A stretch of DNA of 64,000 nt from NCBI RefSeq assembly GCF_039872745.1, contig NZ_JBDPZD010000001.1, positions 372,001 to 436,000 of the forward strand, read 5' to 3'. The first letter of the stretch is position 1. Each line of letters opens with the position of its first letter. Positions 1-8,991 of the stretch are shown here, piece by piece. Source of the DNA: Pelomonas paludis. GTDB lineage: Bacteria > Pseudomonadota > Gammaproteobacteria > Burkholderiales > Burkholderiaceae_C. A program made the translations under genes and the position numbers. The notes under the pieces are model-generated. The model did no database searches, was not told the DNA's origin, and worked only from the letters and a program-made list of their open reading frames with translations.

Positions 1-813
1 GGCGGGCAGCATCATGGCGAGCTTGAAGGGCACCGCATGCTCGCGGCGCGGCTGGCCGAGGTCATCGAGCTCGGTGGTGTGCAGCTGGCCGGCGTCGACA
101 CGCGTGGTCTTGGCATTGCAGATCCACTTGATGTCGTGGCCGCGCAGCTCGCTCTCCAGCATGCTCTTGCTGTCGCCCACGCCGCCCAGGCCCATGTGGC
201 CGATGTAGGGCTCGCTGGTGACGAAGGTGATGGGCACCTTGTGGCGCAGCTTGCGCTTGCGCAGGTCCGCATCGAGGATGAAGGCGAACTCGTAGGCCGG
301 CCCAAAGCACGAGGCCCCAGGCATGGCGCCCACGACGATGGGGCCGGGGTCCTGAAGGAAGTTCTGGTACTCGGCCCAGAAGGCCTCGGCGTGGTCAACC
401 GTGCAGATCGAGTGCGTGTGGCCACCACCGCCGGCATGCGCCGGGCCCGCACCGGCAACCTCGTCAAAGGCCAGCTTGGGGCCGGTGGCGATGATGAGGT
501 GGTCGTAGTCGAGGCTGTTGCCGTCGCTGAGGCTGACGCGCTTGGCCTCGGCATCGATCTGCGTCGCCTGCTCGCTGAGGTAGCGGATGCCCTTGCTGCT
601 GAGCGTGGTGACCGGGTCGAGCGTGATAGCGGCACGGTCCCGCCAGCCCACCGCCACCCAGGGGTTGGAAGGCACGAACTGGAAGTAGGGCCGGCCGCCC
701 ACCACGGTGATCTCGGCCTGGCTGCCCAGGCGGTCGTGCAGGTCATAGGCCGCCGGCAGGCCGGCAATGCCGGCGCCGAGGATGACGATGCGGGGGCGTT
801 GGGCGGTGCTCAT
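1..813 (-). CDS. FAD-dependent oxidoreductase, sulfide:quinone reductase type (C-terminus beyond window edge)
   Basis: The reading frame runs open from an ATG at 813 to the left edge, 271 codons, so the gene is cut. The N-terminus has an FAD-binding Rossmann motif GAGIAG at residues 13-18. The segment GASCFGPAYEFAF resembles the stretch around the first redox cysteine of sulfide:quinone reductases. Known members oxidise sulfide and pass electrons to quinone; here that activity is inferred and the second redox cysteine is not visible. A strong AAGGAG ribosome site lies just upstream, inside the end of the RND gene, with one base between the two genes. It is therefore the third gene of the efflux operon. 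A related FAD-dependent disulfide reductase is the main alternative. Confidence 0.82.
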   Translation of the reverse strand, partial: MSTAQRPRIVILGAGIAGLPAAYDLHDRLGSQAEITVVGGRPYFQFVPSNPWVAVGWRDRAAITLDPVTTLSSKGIRYLSEQATQIDAEAKRVSLSDGNSLDYDHLIIATGPKLAFDEVAGAGPAHAGGGGHTHSICTVDHAEAFWAEYQNFLQDPGPIVVGAMPGASCFGPAYEFAFILDADLRKRKLRHKVPITFVTSEPYIGHMGLGGVGDSKSMLESELRGHDIKWICNAKTTRVDAGQLHTTELDDLGQPRREHAVPFKLAMMLPA

Positions 814-814
814 G

Positions 815-3800
815 TCAGTCTCCTTGGAGGACGTGCAGACGGTTGCGATAGGCCACGTAGTACAGCGTCGGGATCACCACCAGCGTGAGCACGGTGGAGA
901 CGGCGATGCCGAACACGAGTGAGATGGCGAGCCCGTTGAAGATGGGGTCGCTGAGGATGAAGAGCGCGCCGCCCATGGCCGCGAGGCCGGTGAGCACGAT
1001 GGGCCGCGCGCGGGCGATGGCTGAGTGGCGGATGGCCTCGGCGAAGGGCACGCCCTCGCGCAACTGCAGGTTCACAAAGTCCACCAGCAGGATGGAGTTG
1101 CGCACGATGATCCCGGCCAGGGCGATCATCCCGATCATGCTGGTGGCCGTGAAGTTGGCGCCGAGCAGTGCGTGGCCCGGCATCACGCCAATGATGGTGA
1201 GCGGGATGGGCGCCATGATGATGAGCGGCGTGAGGTAGCTCTTGAACTGAGCGACCACCAGCAGATAGATCAGCACCAGGCCCACCGCATAGGCAGCGCC
1301 CATGTCGCGGAAGGTCTCGTAGGTGATCTGCCACTCGCCGTCCCACTTGAGGCTGTAACCGCGCCAGCCGTCCGCCGGTTGGCGGATGAAGTGCTCGGCC
1401 ACGGGCTGGCCGTCGGGCGTCTTGATGGCGGCCAGATGCGCGCGGGCCTTGGCCATGCCGTAGAGCGGGCTGTCGATGGCGCCTGCGGTGTCGCCCACGA
1501 CGAACTCGACGGGCATCAGGTCCTTGTGCCACACGGGCTGCTCGCGCAGGCCGTCCACGCGCTGGACCAGTTCGCGCAAGGGGACGAGGGCACCCGTGCT
1601 TGAACGCACGCGCAGCTGCAACAGGGCATCGAGGTCGCCCTGCGCCTCGGGGGCGCCTTGCAGGCGCAGCGGCACCGGATAGAAGCTGCCCTCACGCAGC
1701 CAGGCCACGTCTTCGCCGCCGAGCGAGGCGCGCAGCGTGGCGACGATCTCGCTGGCCGGCACGCCCAGGGCCGCGGCCTTGCGCCGGTCGATGGCGAGCA
1801 GGGCGCGCGGGGATGGGGCCTCGGCACTCACGTCGGTGTCGACCACGCCGTCCACCTTCGCGAGCGCCTCGCGCACCTGTGCAGCCACGGCACGGCGGCC
1901 GGCGGCATCGGGGCCGTAGACCTCGGCCACCAGCGGGGCCAGCACGGGCGGCCCCGGTGGCACCTCGACAACCTTGAGCTTGGCGCCATGGCGTGCCGCA
2001 ATCGCCTGCAGCGCCGGCCGCTCGCGCGTGGCAATGGCGTGGCTTTGCAGCTTGCGGTCGTGGCTGCCGACGAGGTTGACCTGCAGGTCGCCGCGCTCCG
2101 GCGTCTGGCGCAGCTCGTACTGGCGCACCAGGCCGTTGAAGTTGATGGGCGAGGCCGTGCCGGCGTAGGCCTGCAGGTCTTGCACTTCGGGCACGGTGGC
2201 GAGGTGGGCGGACAGCTCGCGCAGCACGCCCGCCGTGGCCTCGACGGGGCTGCCCGCAGGCAGGTCCACCACCACCTGGAACTCGCTCTTGTTGTCGAAG
2301 GGCAGCATCTTGAGCACCACGGCACCGAGCACCGGCAGCAGCATCGAGATCGCGATCAGGCCCGCCACCACGGCCCACAGCAGGCGGCGCCAGCGGCGGC
2401 CGAGCTCTGGGTGCAGCAGGCGGTCGAACACGGCGTGGAAGAGCTTGTCCACGCGGCCGCCGTGGCTGTCGGTGTGTGCATCAGCCTGCGACTTCAGCAA
2501 GCGCGCTGCCAGCCAGGGCGTGAGCACGAAGGCCACGGCCAGCGAGATCGCCATGCCCAGCGAGGCATTGATGGGGATGGGACCCATGTAAGGACCCATC
2601 AGCCCGCTCACAAAGGCCATGGGCAGCAGGGCAGCGATGACGGTCAGCGTGGCCAGGATGGTCGGGCCACCGACCTCGGCCACAGCGCCGGGGATCAGCT
2701 CGAACAAAGGCTTGCCGGGCGACAGCTGCTGGTGGCGATGGATGTTCTCCACCACCACGATGGCGTCGTCCACCAGGATGCCGATCGAGAAGATCAGCGC
2801 AAACAGCGACACCCGGTTGAGCGTGAAGCCCCAGGCCCAGGACGCGAACAGCGTGGCGGTGAGCGTGAGGCCCACGGCGATGCCGACGATCAGCGCCTCG
2901 CGCCGGCCCAAGGCCAGGGCGACGAGGGCGACCACGGAGGCGGTGGCGAAAAGCAGCTTCTGGATCAGCTTGGTCGCCTTGTCGTCGGCCGTGGCGCCGT
3001 AGTTGCGCGTGACGGCGAGCTGCACGCCCGCAGGGATCAGGGTGTTGCGCACGGCATCCACGCGGGCCAGCACGGCGCGGGCCACGTCGATGGCGTTCTC
3101 GCCCGCCTTCTTGGTGATGGCGAGGGTGACGGCCGGGTGCTCGTCCTTGCCTTGGGTGTGCCACACATAGCGGCTGGCGGGCGGCGGGCCGTCGGTGAGT
3201 GTGGCCACATCGCGCAGCAGCACGGGACGACCGTTGCGCGAGGCCACAACGAGTTCACCGGCTTCATCGGCGGAGGCGAGGAAGGGCCCGGCCTCGATCT
3301 GCACCGTCTGCGCGCCGCGCAGCAGCTCGCCCACGGCGCCACCCGCTTGTGCGCCTTGCAGGGCCTGGCGCAGCTCGCTCACCGTCACGCCCGCAGCAGC
3401 CAGGCGGGCGGGGTCCAGCTGCACGCGCACGGCGCGGCCCGGGGCACCCACGGTCTTGATCTCGCGGGTGCCCGGCACGCGCTTGAGCTCGACCTCCAGG
3501 CCATGCGCCACTTGCTCCAGCATCAGAGAGTCGGCCTCGGCGCCGTGCAGGGTCAGGGTGACGATGGGCACGTCGTCGATGCCACGCGCCTTGACGACCG
3601 GGGGCATCACGCCCAGGCCCTGTGGCAGCCAGTCGCTGTTGGCGTTGAGCGTGTCGAAGAGGCGCACCAACGCCGCCTGGCGCGGCACACCCACCTTGAA
3701 CTGCACGGTGACCAAGGCCAGGCCCGGCCGCGAGAGCGACATCACATGCTCAACGCCTGCCATCTGCGAGAGCACGCGCTCGGCCGGCGTGGCCACCTGG

Positions 3801-4003
3801 GTCTCAACGTCGGCCACCGTGGCCCCCGGCCAGGCCACAAAGACCTGGGCCATGGTCACGTCGATCTGCGGCTCCTCCTCACGCGGGGTGACGAGCACCG
3901 CGAACACGCCCAGCAACAAGGCCACCAGGGCCAGCAGCGGCGTGAGGCGGTTGTTCTGAAAGGCCGCCGCAATGCGACCTGCGATGCCCAGCTCGGTCTT
4001 CAT
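815..4003 (-). CDS. Efflux RND transporter permease (AcrB/HAE1-like inner-membrane pump)
   Basis: This 1062-residue protein has the normal length of an RND pump. It has a first membrane helix near residues 20-38, a large periplasmic loop, then a helix bundle from about 350. The proton-relay motif GILVDDAIVVVEN (about 408-420, Asp412 and Asp413) is intact in TM4. The second half repeats the architecture. Such pumps export small molecules from the periplasm or inner membrane with an adaptor and an outer-membrane channel. Its start codon overlaps the stop of the adaptor gene (ATGA at 4000-4003), so the two are translationally coupled. No outer-membrane channel gene lies in the visible operon. 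The substrate is unknown; the flavoprotein neighbour suggests a reactive sulfur or redox stress. Confidence 0.95.
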   Translation of the reverse strand: MKTELGIAGRIAAAFQNNRLTPLLALVALLLGVFAVLVTPREEEPQIDVTMAQVFVAWPGATVADVETQVATPAERVLSQMAGVEHVMSLSRPGLALVTVQFKVGVPRQAALVRLFDTLNANSDWLPQGLGVMPPVVKARGIDDVPIVTLTLHGAEADSLMLEQVAHGLEVELKRVPGTREIKTVGAPGRAVRVQLDPARLAAAGVTVSELRQALQGAQAGGAVGELLRGAQTVQIEAGPFLASADEAGELVVASRNGRPVLLRDVATLTDGPPPASRYVWHTQGKDEHPAVTLAITKKAGENAIDVARAVLARVDAVRNTLIPAGVQLAVTRNYGATADDKATKLIQKLLFATASVVALVALALGRREALIVGIAVGLTLTATLFASWAWGFTLNRVSLFALIFSIGILVDDAIVVVENIHRHQQLSPGKPLFELIPGAVAEVGGPTILATLTVIAALLPMAFVSGLMGPYMGPIPINASLGMAISLAVAFVLTPWLAARLLKSQADAHTDSHGGRVDKLFHAVFDRLLHPELGRRWRRLLWAVVAGLIAISMLLPVLGAVVLKMLPFDNKSEFQVVVDLPAGSPVEATAGVLRELSAHLATVPEVQDLQAYAGTASPINFNGLVRQYELRQTPERGDLQVNLVGSHDRKLQSHAIATRERPALQAIAARHGAKLKVVEVPPGPPVLAPLVAEVYGPDAAGRRAVAAQVREALAKVDGVVDTDVSAEAPSPRALLAIDRRKAAALGVPASEIVATLRASLGGEDVAWLREGSFYPVPLRLQGAPEAQGDLDALLQLRVRSSTGALVPLRELVQRVDGLREQPVWHKDLMPVEFVVGDTAGAIDSPLYGMAKARAHLAAIKTPDGQPVAEHFIRQPADGWRGYSLKWDGEWQITYETFRDMGAAYAVGLVLIYLLVVAQFKSYLTPLIIMAPIPLTIIGVMPGHALLGANFTATSMIGMIALAGIIVRNSILLVDFVNLQLREGVPFAEAIRHSAIARARPIVLTGLAAMGGALFILSDPIFNGLAISLVFGIAVSTVLTLVVIPTLYYVAYRNRLHVLQGD

Positions 4004-5040
4004 TGGGCCTCCCGCATCGGCAAGGCACGGGGGTCAGCCACGACGCGCTCACCGGCACGCAGGCCGGCCAGCACCTCGACGCTGTCACCCCGAGGCGCAG
4101 CCAGGCGCACCTGGCGCAGCAGCGGGCGCTGCTGGGCGTCGAGCACATAGACGGCCATCAGCTCGCCCCGGCGCAGCACGGCGCGCAGCGGGATGCTGAC
4201 GGGGCCGCCCGCGCCCGCGGCTGGCAGGTCGAGCCACACGCGCACGAAGCGGCCAGGCACCACGGGCGCGGTACTCGCAGCGAGCTGCAGGCGCAGGGTC
4301 TGGGTCTGGGTGCTGGGGTCGGTCACGGGCAGCAGCTCGCGCTTGTCCACGGCCAGCTCGCGTGCGTCGGCGCCGGTCAGCTCAACACGCACGGGCACCG
4401 TCGCCAAGTCGAGCGCCAAACCTTGGGGCAGCGCCACGCTCACGCGCAGCGCGCGCGGGTCGTAGAGCTGCATCAGGGGCTTGCCCGGCAGGGCCATGTC
4501 GCCCGGCATGGCGGGCACTTCGGCCACCACGGCGTCATAGGGTGCGCGCAGCACCGCCAGGCCCGCACCGGTGCGCGCGGCATCGGCCTGCGCGAGGCCC
4601 GCCTTGGCGCGCGCCTCGCTGGCGCGGAATTCGGTCTCGGCGCGCTCCAAGGCCGCTGCACTGATGAAGCCCTGCGCGCGCAGCTGACGCTGGCGCTCCA
4701 GCTCGCTCTGCGCCAGCGCCAGCGCCGCACGCTCGGCCTGAGCCTGCGCGAGGCTGGCCACCGCACCCTGCTCGGCCGCGCGGGCATCGAGCCGCACCAG
4801 CACCTGGCCGGCCTTCACGCTCTGGCCCGGCCGCGCATCCAGGCCAAGCACGGCGCCGCTGACCTGGGCGGCCAGCGCAGTCTGACGCACGGCCTCGACG
4901 ACGCCGTCAAAGCTGCGCATGGCCCGGCTGCCGGCGGCGGCCTGGACCACAAAGCTCTCGGGCGCTGCCAGCGCCGAGGCCCCAGCCAAGGCCAGCATCA
5001 GCAGCCAGGGGCGGATTCGCGTGGAGGGGATGAACTTCAT
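4000..5040 (-). CDS. Efflux RND transporter periplasmic adaptor (membrane fusion protein)
   Basis: This 346-residue protein starts with a cleavable-looking signal (residues 1-25, ending in Ala-Leu-Ala-Ala). It has the two lipoyl half-motifs of membrane fusion proteins flanking an alpha-helical hairpin rich in Ala, Gln and Arg (about 85-165), then beta-barrel and membrane-proximal domains. It would link the RND pump to an outer-membrane channel. It is the first gene of the leftward operon and starts at ATG 5040 behind an AAGAGAG ribosome site. Only about 120 bp separate it from the divergent ArsR gene, and that gap contains a perfect inverted repeat, so the operon is probably controlled by that regulator. 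Confidence 0.93.
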   Translation of the reverse strand: MKFIPSTRIRPWLLMLALAGASALAAPESFVVQAAAGSRAMRSFDGVVEAVRQTALAAQVSGAVLGLDARPGQSVKAGQVLVRLDARAAEQGAVASLAQAQAERAALALAQSELERQRQLRAQGFISAAALERAETEFRASEARAKAGLAQADAARTGAGLAVLRAPYDAVVAEVPAMPGDMALPGKPLMQLYDPRALRVSVALPQGLALDLATVPVRVELTGADARELAVDKRELLPVTDPSTQTQTLRLQLAASTAPVVPGRFVRVWLDLPAAGAGGPVSIPLRAVLRRGELMAVYVLDAQQRPLLRQVRLAAPRGDSVEVLAGLRAGERVVADPRALPMREAQ

Positions 5041-5104
5041 GAGCGTCTCTCTTGGGTGGTCTTGAGGCCGGTCGGCACTTGCTTCGCGGCTTCGTTGAAT
5101 CTAT

Positions 5105-5126
5105 TATTTGCGCAATCATGCAAATA
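5105..5126. promoter_or_regulatory. Inverted repeat, candidate ArsR operator
   Basis: TATTTGC at 5105-5111 and GCAAATA at 5120-5126 form a perfect 7-bp inverted repeat with an 8-bp spacer. It lies between the divergent adaptor gene (start 5040) and the arsR-like gene (start near 5163). A second small palindrome, TTGCGCAA, overlaps the left arm. It is AT-rich against a GC-rich background. Position and symmetry suit a dimeric winged-helix repressor controlling both directions. Binding is inferred. Confidence 0.6.
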
Positions 5127-5162
5127 CGCAAGTCCCCAATCAAACCCTGCCAAGGCTGCGGC

Positions 5163-5576
5163 ATGATCACGGCCGATAACGCGACATCCTCCATGGACGG
5201 ACTCCCTCCCCAAGCCCTTGACCAGGTGGCCGACTTCTTCCGCACCCTGGCGGAACCGGCGCGCCTGCAGATCCTCAACCTGCTGCGCAGCCAGGAGCAC
5301 AACGTGGGCGAGCTGGCCGAGCTGACCGGCTACAGCATCGCCAACGTCTCTCGCCACCTGAGCCAGCTCGGGCGCCAGGGCTTTGTACTGCGCGAATCGC
5401 GCGGCAACAACGCCTACTACCGCATTGCCGACCCGTCCATCTACCAGCTGTGCGACATGGTCTGCGGCCAGATCGCCAAGCGTGTGGACGCACAGCTGGC
5501 CCAAGGCGCCGCCTTCACCGCGCTGCGCAACGCCACCGCCAAGCCTGCACGCCGCACCAAGCCCAAAGCGACATGA
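5163..5576 (+). CDS. ArsR-family winged-helix transcriptional regulator
   Basis: This 137-residue protein has a classic ArsR winged-helix core: a dimer helix with FRTLAEPARLQIL, a recognition helix with SIANVSRHLSQL and a wing with RESRGNNAYYRI. The alpha3 metal motif of arsenic sensors (ELCVCD) is absent. Instead two cysteines sit in the C-terminal helix (CDMVC), so a thiol or reactive-sulfur sensor is more likely than arsenite; this is an inference. The ATG at 5163 is preferred because the frame upstream opens only with a TTG inside the intergenic repeat region; ATG 5193 is also possible. Its last bases overlap the start of the aminotransferase gene (ATGA at 5573-5576). Confidence 0.88.
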   Translation: MITADNATSSMDGLPPQALDQVADFFRTLAEPARLQILNLLRSQEHNVGELAELTGYSIANVSRHLSQLGRQGFVLRESRGNNAYYRIADPSIYQLCDMVCGQIAKRVDAQLAQGAAFTALRNATAKPARRTKPKAT

Positions 5577-6718
5577 AGTTCCCCGCCAAACTGCTCGACA
5601 AGGGCACCACCATCTTCACCGTCATGTCGGCGCTGGCGGCCGAGCATGGCGCCATCAACCTGGGCCAGGGCTTCCCGGACTTTGGCGCGGACGAACGGCT
5701 GCTGCGCCTCCTGGGCGAGGCCGCGCTCGCTGGCCACAACCAATACCCGCCCATGACCGGCCTGCCCGCGCTGCGCCAGGCCATCGCGGCCAAGACCAAT
5801 GCGCTTTACGGCAGCCACTACGACGCTGACACCGACATCACCGTGACGGCCGGCGGCACCCAGAGCCTCTACACCGCGCTGCAAGCCTGCGTCGGCGCGG
5901 GCGATGAAGTGATCATCCTGGAGCCCAGCTACGACAGCTACGAGCCCTCGATCCGCGCGGCCGGTGCCTCGGCCATCGGCGTGCCCATGACAGCGGAGTA
6001 CCGCATCGACTGGGACCGCGTGCGCGCGTCCCTCACGCCGCGCACCCGGGCGCTCGTCATCAACACCCCGCACAACCCCAGCGGCCGCATCGCCACGCAC
6101 GAGGACATGCTGACCCTGCAGGCCTTGGCCGAGCAGCACGACCTCTTCGTCGTCAGCGACGAGGTCTATGAGCACATGGTCTACGACGGCGCCCGCCACC
6201 ACAGCGTGGCCGCCTACCCGCAGCTTGCGGCGCGCAGCTTTTTGTGCGGCAGCTTTGGCAAGACCTTCCACGTCACCGGCTGGAAGATCGGCTATGTGGC
6301 CGCGCCGCAAAAGCTCACCGCCGCCTTCCGCGCCTTCCACCAGTTCACGGTCTTCACCGTCTTCAGCCCCGCCCAGCACGCCCTCGCCGCCTACCTGGCC
6401 GACCCGGCACCCTGGCAAGGCCTCTCCGCCTTCTACCAAGCCAAGCGCGACACCTTCCGCACCGCCCTCGCCGCCACGCCCCTCAAGCTGCTGCCCTGCG
6501 ATGGCACCTACTTCCAGACCGTGGACTACAGCGCCGTCTCAAGCCTGCCCGAGGCCGACTTCGCCCGCTGGCTCACCACCGAGGTCGGCGTCGCCGCCAT
6601 CCCGCTGAGCGTCTTCTACCAACAGCCGCTGGACCGGCGCCATGTGCGCTTTTGCTTTGCGAAGAAGGACGAGACCTTGGCGACGGCGATTGGGCGCTTG
6701 CAAAAGGCTCTCGGCTAA
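5573..6718 (+). CDS. Pyridoxal-phosphate aminotransferase, methionine/kynurenine type (YbdL-like)
   Basis: This 381-residue class I aminotransferase has the expected landmarks: NQYPPMTG near the substrate entrance (56-63), NTPHNPSG (164-171), Asp196 in SDEVY, and the PLP-binding Lys230 in SFGKTFHVTGWK. That last motif is typical of the YbdL group, which transaminates methionine and related amino acids to 2-oxo acids; the exact substrate is not shown by sequence. The start at 5573 overlaps the arsR stop codon, so both genes may be read as one transcript although no functional link is obvious. It converges with the dipeptidase gene, overlapping by four bases. Confidence 0.9.
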   Translation: MKFPAKLLDKGTTIFTVMSALAAEHGAINLGQGFPDFGADERLLRLLGEAALAGHNQYPPMTGLPALRQAIAAKTNALYGSHYDADTDITVTAGGTQSLYTALQACVGAGDEVIILEPSYDSYEPSIRAAGASAIGVPMTAEYRIDWDRVRASLTPRTRALVINTPHNPSGRIATHEDMLTLQALAEQHDLFVVSDEVYEHMVYDGARHHSVAAYPQLAARSFLCGSFGKTFHVTGWKIGYVAAPQKLTAAFRAFHQFTVFTVFSPAQHALAAYLADPAPWQGLSAFYQAKRDTFRTALAATPLKLLPCDGTYFQTVDYSAVSSLPEADFARWLTTEVGVAAIPLSVFYQQPLDRRHVRFCFAKKDETLATAIGRLQKALG

Positions 6719-7332
6719 AGCACCCGCGGGCACGCCGCCCGAACCTGCACCTTGTCCCCGAAATCAAAGTGCCACCACTCCGTGGCCAGCACATGGAAGC
6801 CGGCGTGGCGCATGGCGGCGCGCAGCCAGCCACGCTCGACCAGGTGCTGAGGGGTGAGCTGGCCTTGGGCCAGCAGCTCGGCCTCGAACTCGGGGTGGGA
6901 GGCGGGCGTCATCTCGTCAAAGCCTGTGCCCATGTGGACCTCGTGGCCCAGGGGGTCGAGCAGGGTCACGTCCACGGCCATGCCGAAGCTGTGGATGGAG
7001 CCGCGCGCGGGCTCGGCGAGGTAGAGGGTGAGCGGCGTACCGGCCAGCTCGGCCCAGAGACGCTCTTGCACGCGTTGGGGGCGCAGGGCGTCGAGCACCA
7101 GCAGGCGGTAGCCGGGCCGGTGCTGGGCCAGCCACGCGGCGGCCTGCTGCAGGGCGACACCGGCCTCGCGGCGCAGCCAGCGGCAGTTGAGGCCTTCGTA
7201 GACCGAGTGGCCGACGAAGTTGTTGGGGCTGGCGTAGCGCAGGTCGATGGCGATGCCGGCACCCAACGCGTCGAGCGAGACGAAGTCGGGGTGGCCGGGC
7301 AGGTCCTCAACTCGAAGAGAGTGGGCCGTCAT
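6715..7332 (-). CDS. ddpX: D-alanyl-D-alanine dipeptidase, M15D family (DdpX/VanX-like)
   Basis: This 205-residue zinc dipeptidase shows the family signature SIHSFGMAVDV with zinc ligands His114 and Asp121, and EWWHF with catalytic Glu185 and ligand His188. Arg84 in DALRPQ matches the transition-state arginine. The family hydrolyses free D-Ala-D-Ala. There is no obvious signal peptide, so it should act in the cytoplasm. Its start overlaps the stop of the dipeptide-binding-protein gene (ATGA at 7329-7332), a pairing that recalls the E. coli ddp operon, in which D-Ala-D-Ala from the cell wall is imported and used as carbon and nitrogen source. No vanH or vanA ligase is present, so resistance is not the likely role. 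Confidence 0.92.
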   Translation of the reverse strand: MTAHSLRVEDLPGHPDFVSLDALGAGIAIDLRYASPNNFVGHSVYEGLNCRWLRREAGVALQQAAAWLAQHRPGYRLLVLDALRPQRVQERLWAELAGTPLTLYLAEPARGSIHSFGMAVDVTLLDPLGHEVHMGTGFDEMTPASHPEFEAELLAQGQLTPQHLVERGWLRAAMRHAGFHVLATEWWHFDFGDKVQVRAACPRVL

Positions 7333-8900
7333 TGGCGCACCACGCCGAGAAAATCCACGCTGCCGGTGGGCGCCATCTTGAAGCCCTTCACCTCGCTGCG
7401 CATCGGCAGATAGACGGTGGAGTGGGCCATGGGGATCCAGGGCCGCTCGCGCTTCCAGATCTCTTGGGCTTTTTCGTAGAGGGCGATGCGCTTCTTGGGG
7501 TCGGTGCTGGCCCGGGCTTCGTCGATGAGCTTGTCGAACTCGGCATTGCAGAACTTGATGCCGGTGGTGTTGGCCGCGCAGCTGAGGTTGGGGCTGAGGA
7601 ACTCATCGGCATCGCCGGTCTCGCCGCTCCAGCCGCTCATGTAGACGTGGTGCTCGCCGTTGTTGGCGCGCTTGAGGTACTCGCCCCACTCATAGGTCTT
7701 GATCGTGGCTTTGACGCCGATCTTGGCCCAGTCCTGCTGGATGAGCTGGGCCATGAGCTGGCCATTGGGGTTGGTGGGCCGCGCCACGGGCAGGGCCCAG
7801 AGCTCGATCTCAAAGCCATTGGGGAAGCCGGCCTTGGCCAGCAGCTCTTTGGCGCGCGCCGGGTTGTGCTCGTTCTTGAGCGCCTTGTTGAAGCCAGGGA
7901 TGCTGGGCGGGAAGGCGCTGGTGGCCTGGGTGGCATCGCCGCGCGGGAACAGGGCCTTGAAGATGGCGTTGCGGTCGATGGCGATGTCGAGCGCCTCGCG
8001 CACTTCGCGCTGATTCACGGGCGCCTTCTTAAGGTTGAAGCTCAAGTAGGAGATGTTGAGCGCCTGGATCTTCTGCAGCACAACGCCGGGCTTACCGTCG
8101 AGCGCGGCCACGTCCACATCGCGCAGCGGGCTGCTGACCTGGCACTCGCCGGCCAGCAGCTTTTGCACGCGCACATTGGGCTCGCGGCTGATGGAGAAGA
8201 TGAGCGCCGGCGTGGCCTGCTTGCCACCCCAGTAGGCGGGGTGGGGTTCCAGGCGCAGCACATCGTCCTTGGTGTAGCTCTTGAAGCGGTAGGGCCCGGT
8301 GCCCACGGGCTGCAGGTTGATCTGCGCGGCGCGGTTGTCCTTCAGCAGCTGCGCCGCGTACTCAGCCGACTGGATGCCGGCAAAGGGGTAGGCGAACACC
8401 GCCGCAAAGGTGACGTCGGGCTCCTTGAGGCGAAAGCGCACGGTGCGCTCGTCCAGCTTGTCGATGCCGGCCAGGCGGCGCGCGAGACCGAGGTTGTTGG
8501 GCAGGATGAAGTTGGCCGGGAAGGCGACGTTGAATGGCAGCTTGGGATCAATGAAGCGCGTGAAGGTGAACACCACGTCATCGGCATTCATCGGCCGCGT
8601 GGGCTTGAAGCCCGGCGCCGTCTGGAACTGGACGCCGGGGCGAAGCGTGAAGGTGAAGCTCTTGGCGTCCGGCGACACCTCCCAGCGCTCGGCCAGGCGG
8701 CCAACCAGCTTGGTGCCCGGGCGCTCGAAGGCGAGCAAGCCCTCGAAGATCTGGCGCGTGGCATTGCTGGTACCGCTGCTGTCCCACAGGCCGGGGTCAA
8801 AGCCCTCGGGGCTGGCTTCGGCGCAGTAGACGAGGGGTTTGCCTTGAGCGGCGGCCACCAAGGGTGTCGCCAAAGCAAGGCCCACGAGCAAACTTTTCAC
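7329..8900 (-). CDS. Peptide ABC transporter substrate-binding protein (DppA/DdpA-like)
   Basis: The chosen start is GTG at 8900, which gives a 523-residue protein opening with a Sec signal (hydrophobic residues 3-17, then Ala-Ala-Ala-Gln). The mature N-terminus LVYCAEASPEGFDP is characteristic of dipeptide-binding proteins of solute-binding family 5, and the rest follows that family to the C-terminus. It should bind di- or oligopeptides in the periplasm. It is directly coupled to the D-Ala-D-Ala dipeptidase, which suggests a cell-wall dipeptide ligand. No permease or ATPase gene is adjacent, so it must share a transporter encoded elsewhere. The longer frame upstream of 8900 runs through an inverted repeat and is not used. 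Confidence 0.9.
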   Translation of the reverse strand: MKSLLVGLALATPLVAAAQGKPLVYCAEASPEGFDPGLWDSSGTSNATRQIFEGLLAFERPGTKLVGRLAERWEVSPDAKSFTFTLRPGVQFQTAPGFKPTRPMNADDVVFTFTRFIDPKLPFNVAFPANFILPNNLGLARRLAGIDKLDERTVRFRLKEPDVTFAAVFAYPFAGIQSAEYAAQLLKDNRAAQINLQPVGTGPYRFKSYTKDDVLRLEPHPAYWGGKQATPALIFSISREPNVRVQKLLAGECQVSSPLRDVDVAALDGKPGVVLQKIQALNISYLSFNLKKAPVNQREVREALDIAIDRNAIFKALFPRGDATQATSAFPPSIPGFNKALKNEHNPARAKELLAKAGFPNGFEIELWALPVARPTNPNGQLMAQLIQQDWAKIGVKATIKTYEWGEYLKRANNGEHHVYMSGWSGETGDADEFLSPNLSCAANTTGIKFCNAEFDKLIDEARASTDPKKRIALYEKAQEIWKRERPWIPMAHSTVYLPMRSEVKGFKMAPTGSVDFLGVVRQ

Positions 8901-8991
8901 TTGAGTTTTCCAGTCGCGAAGTGCCCCCCGTAGGCGATGAAAGGGGCCGAATTTCAGGCCGAGCGCCGGGCCGCCCCAAGCCGGCCCGCTG

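Noticed and set aside
1658..4150. Open frame of 830 codons on the plus strand opposite the RND gene
   Set aside because: It lies entirely opposite clear RND and adaptor genes, has His/Gln/Arg-rich low-complexity sequence and no domain. It is a shadow of GC-rich codon use, as are similar frames at 7332-8933, 46302-48218, 50857-52719 and 61328-63751.
6715..7332. Vancomycin resistance role for the VanX-like enzyme
   Set aside because: No vanH, vanA or vanRS genes are near, and Gram-negative bacteria commonly have ddpX for use of D-Ala-D-Ala.
6244..7413. Plus-strand frame of 389 codons through the aminotransferase and dipeptidase genes
   Set aside because: Overlaps two strong genes in other frames; its sequence has no domain and typical shadow composition.
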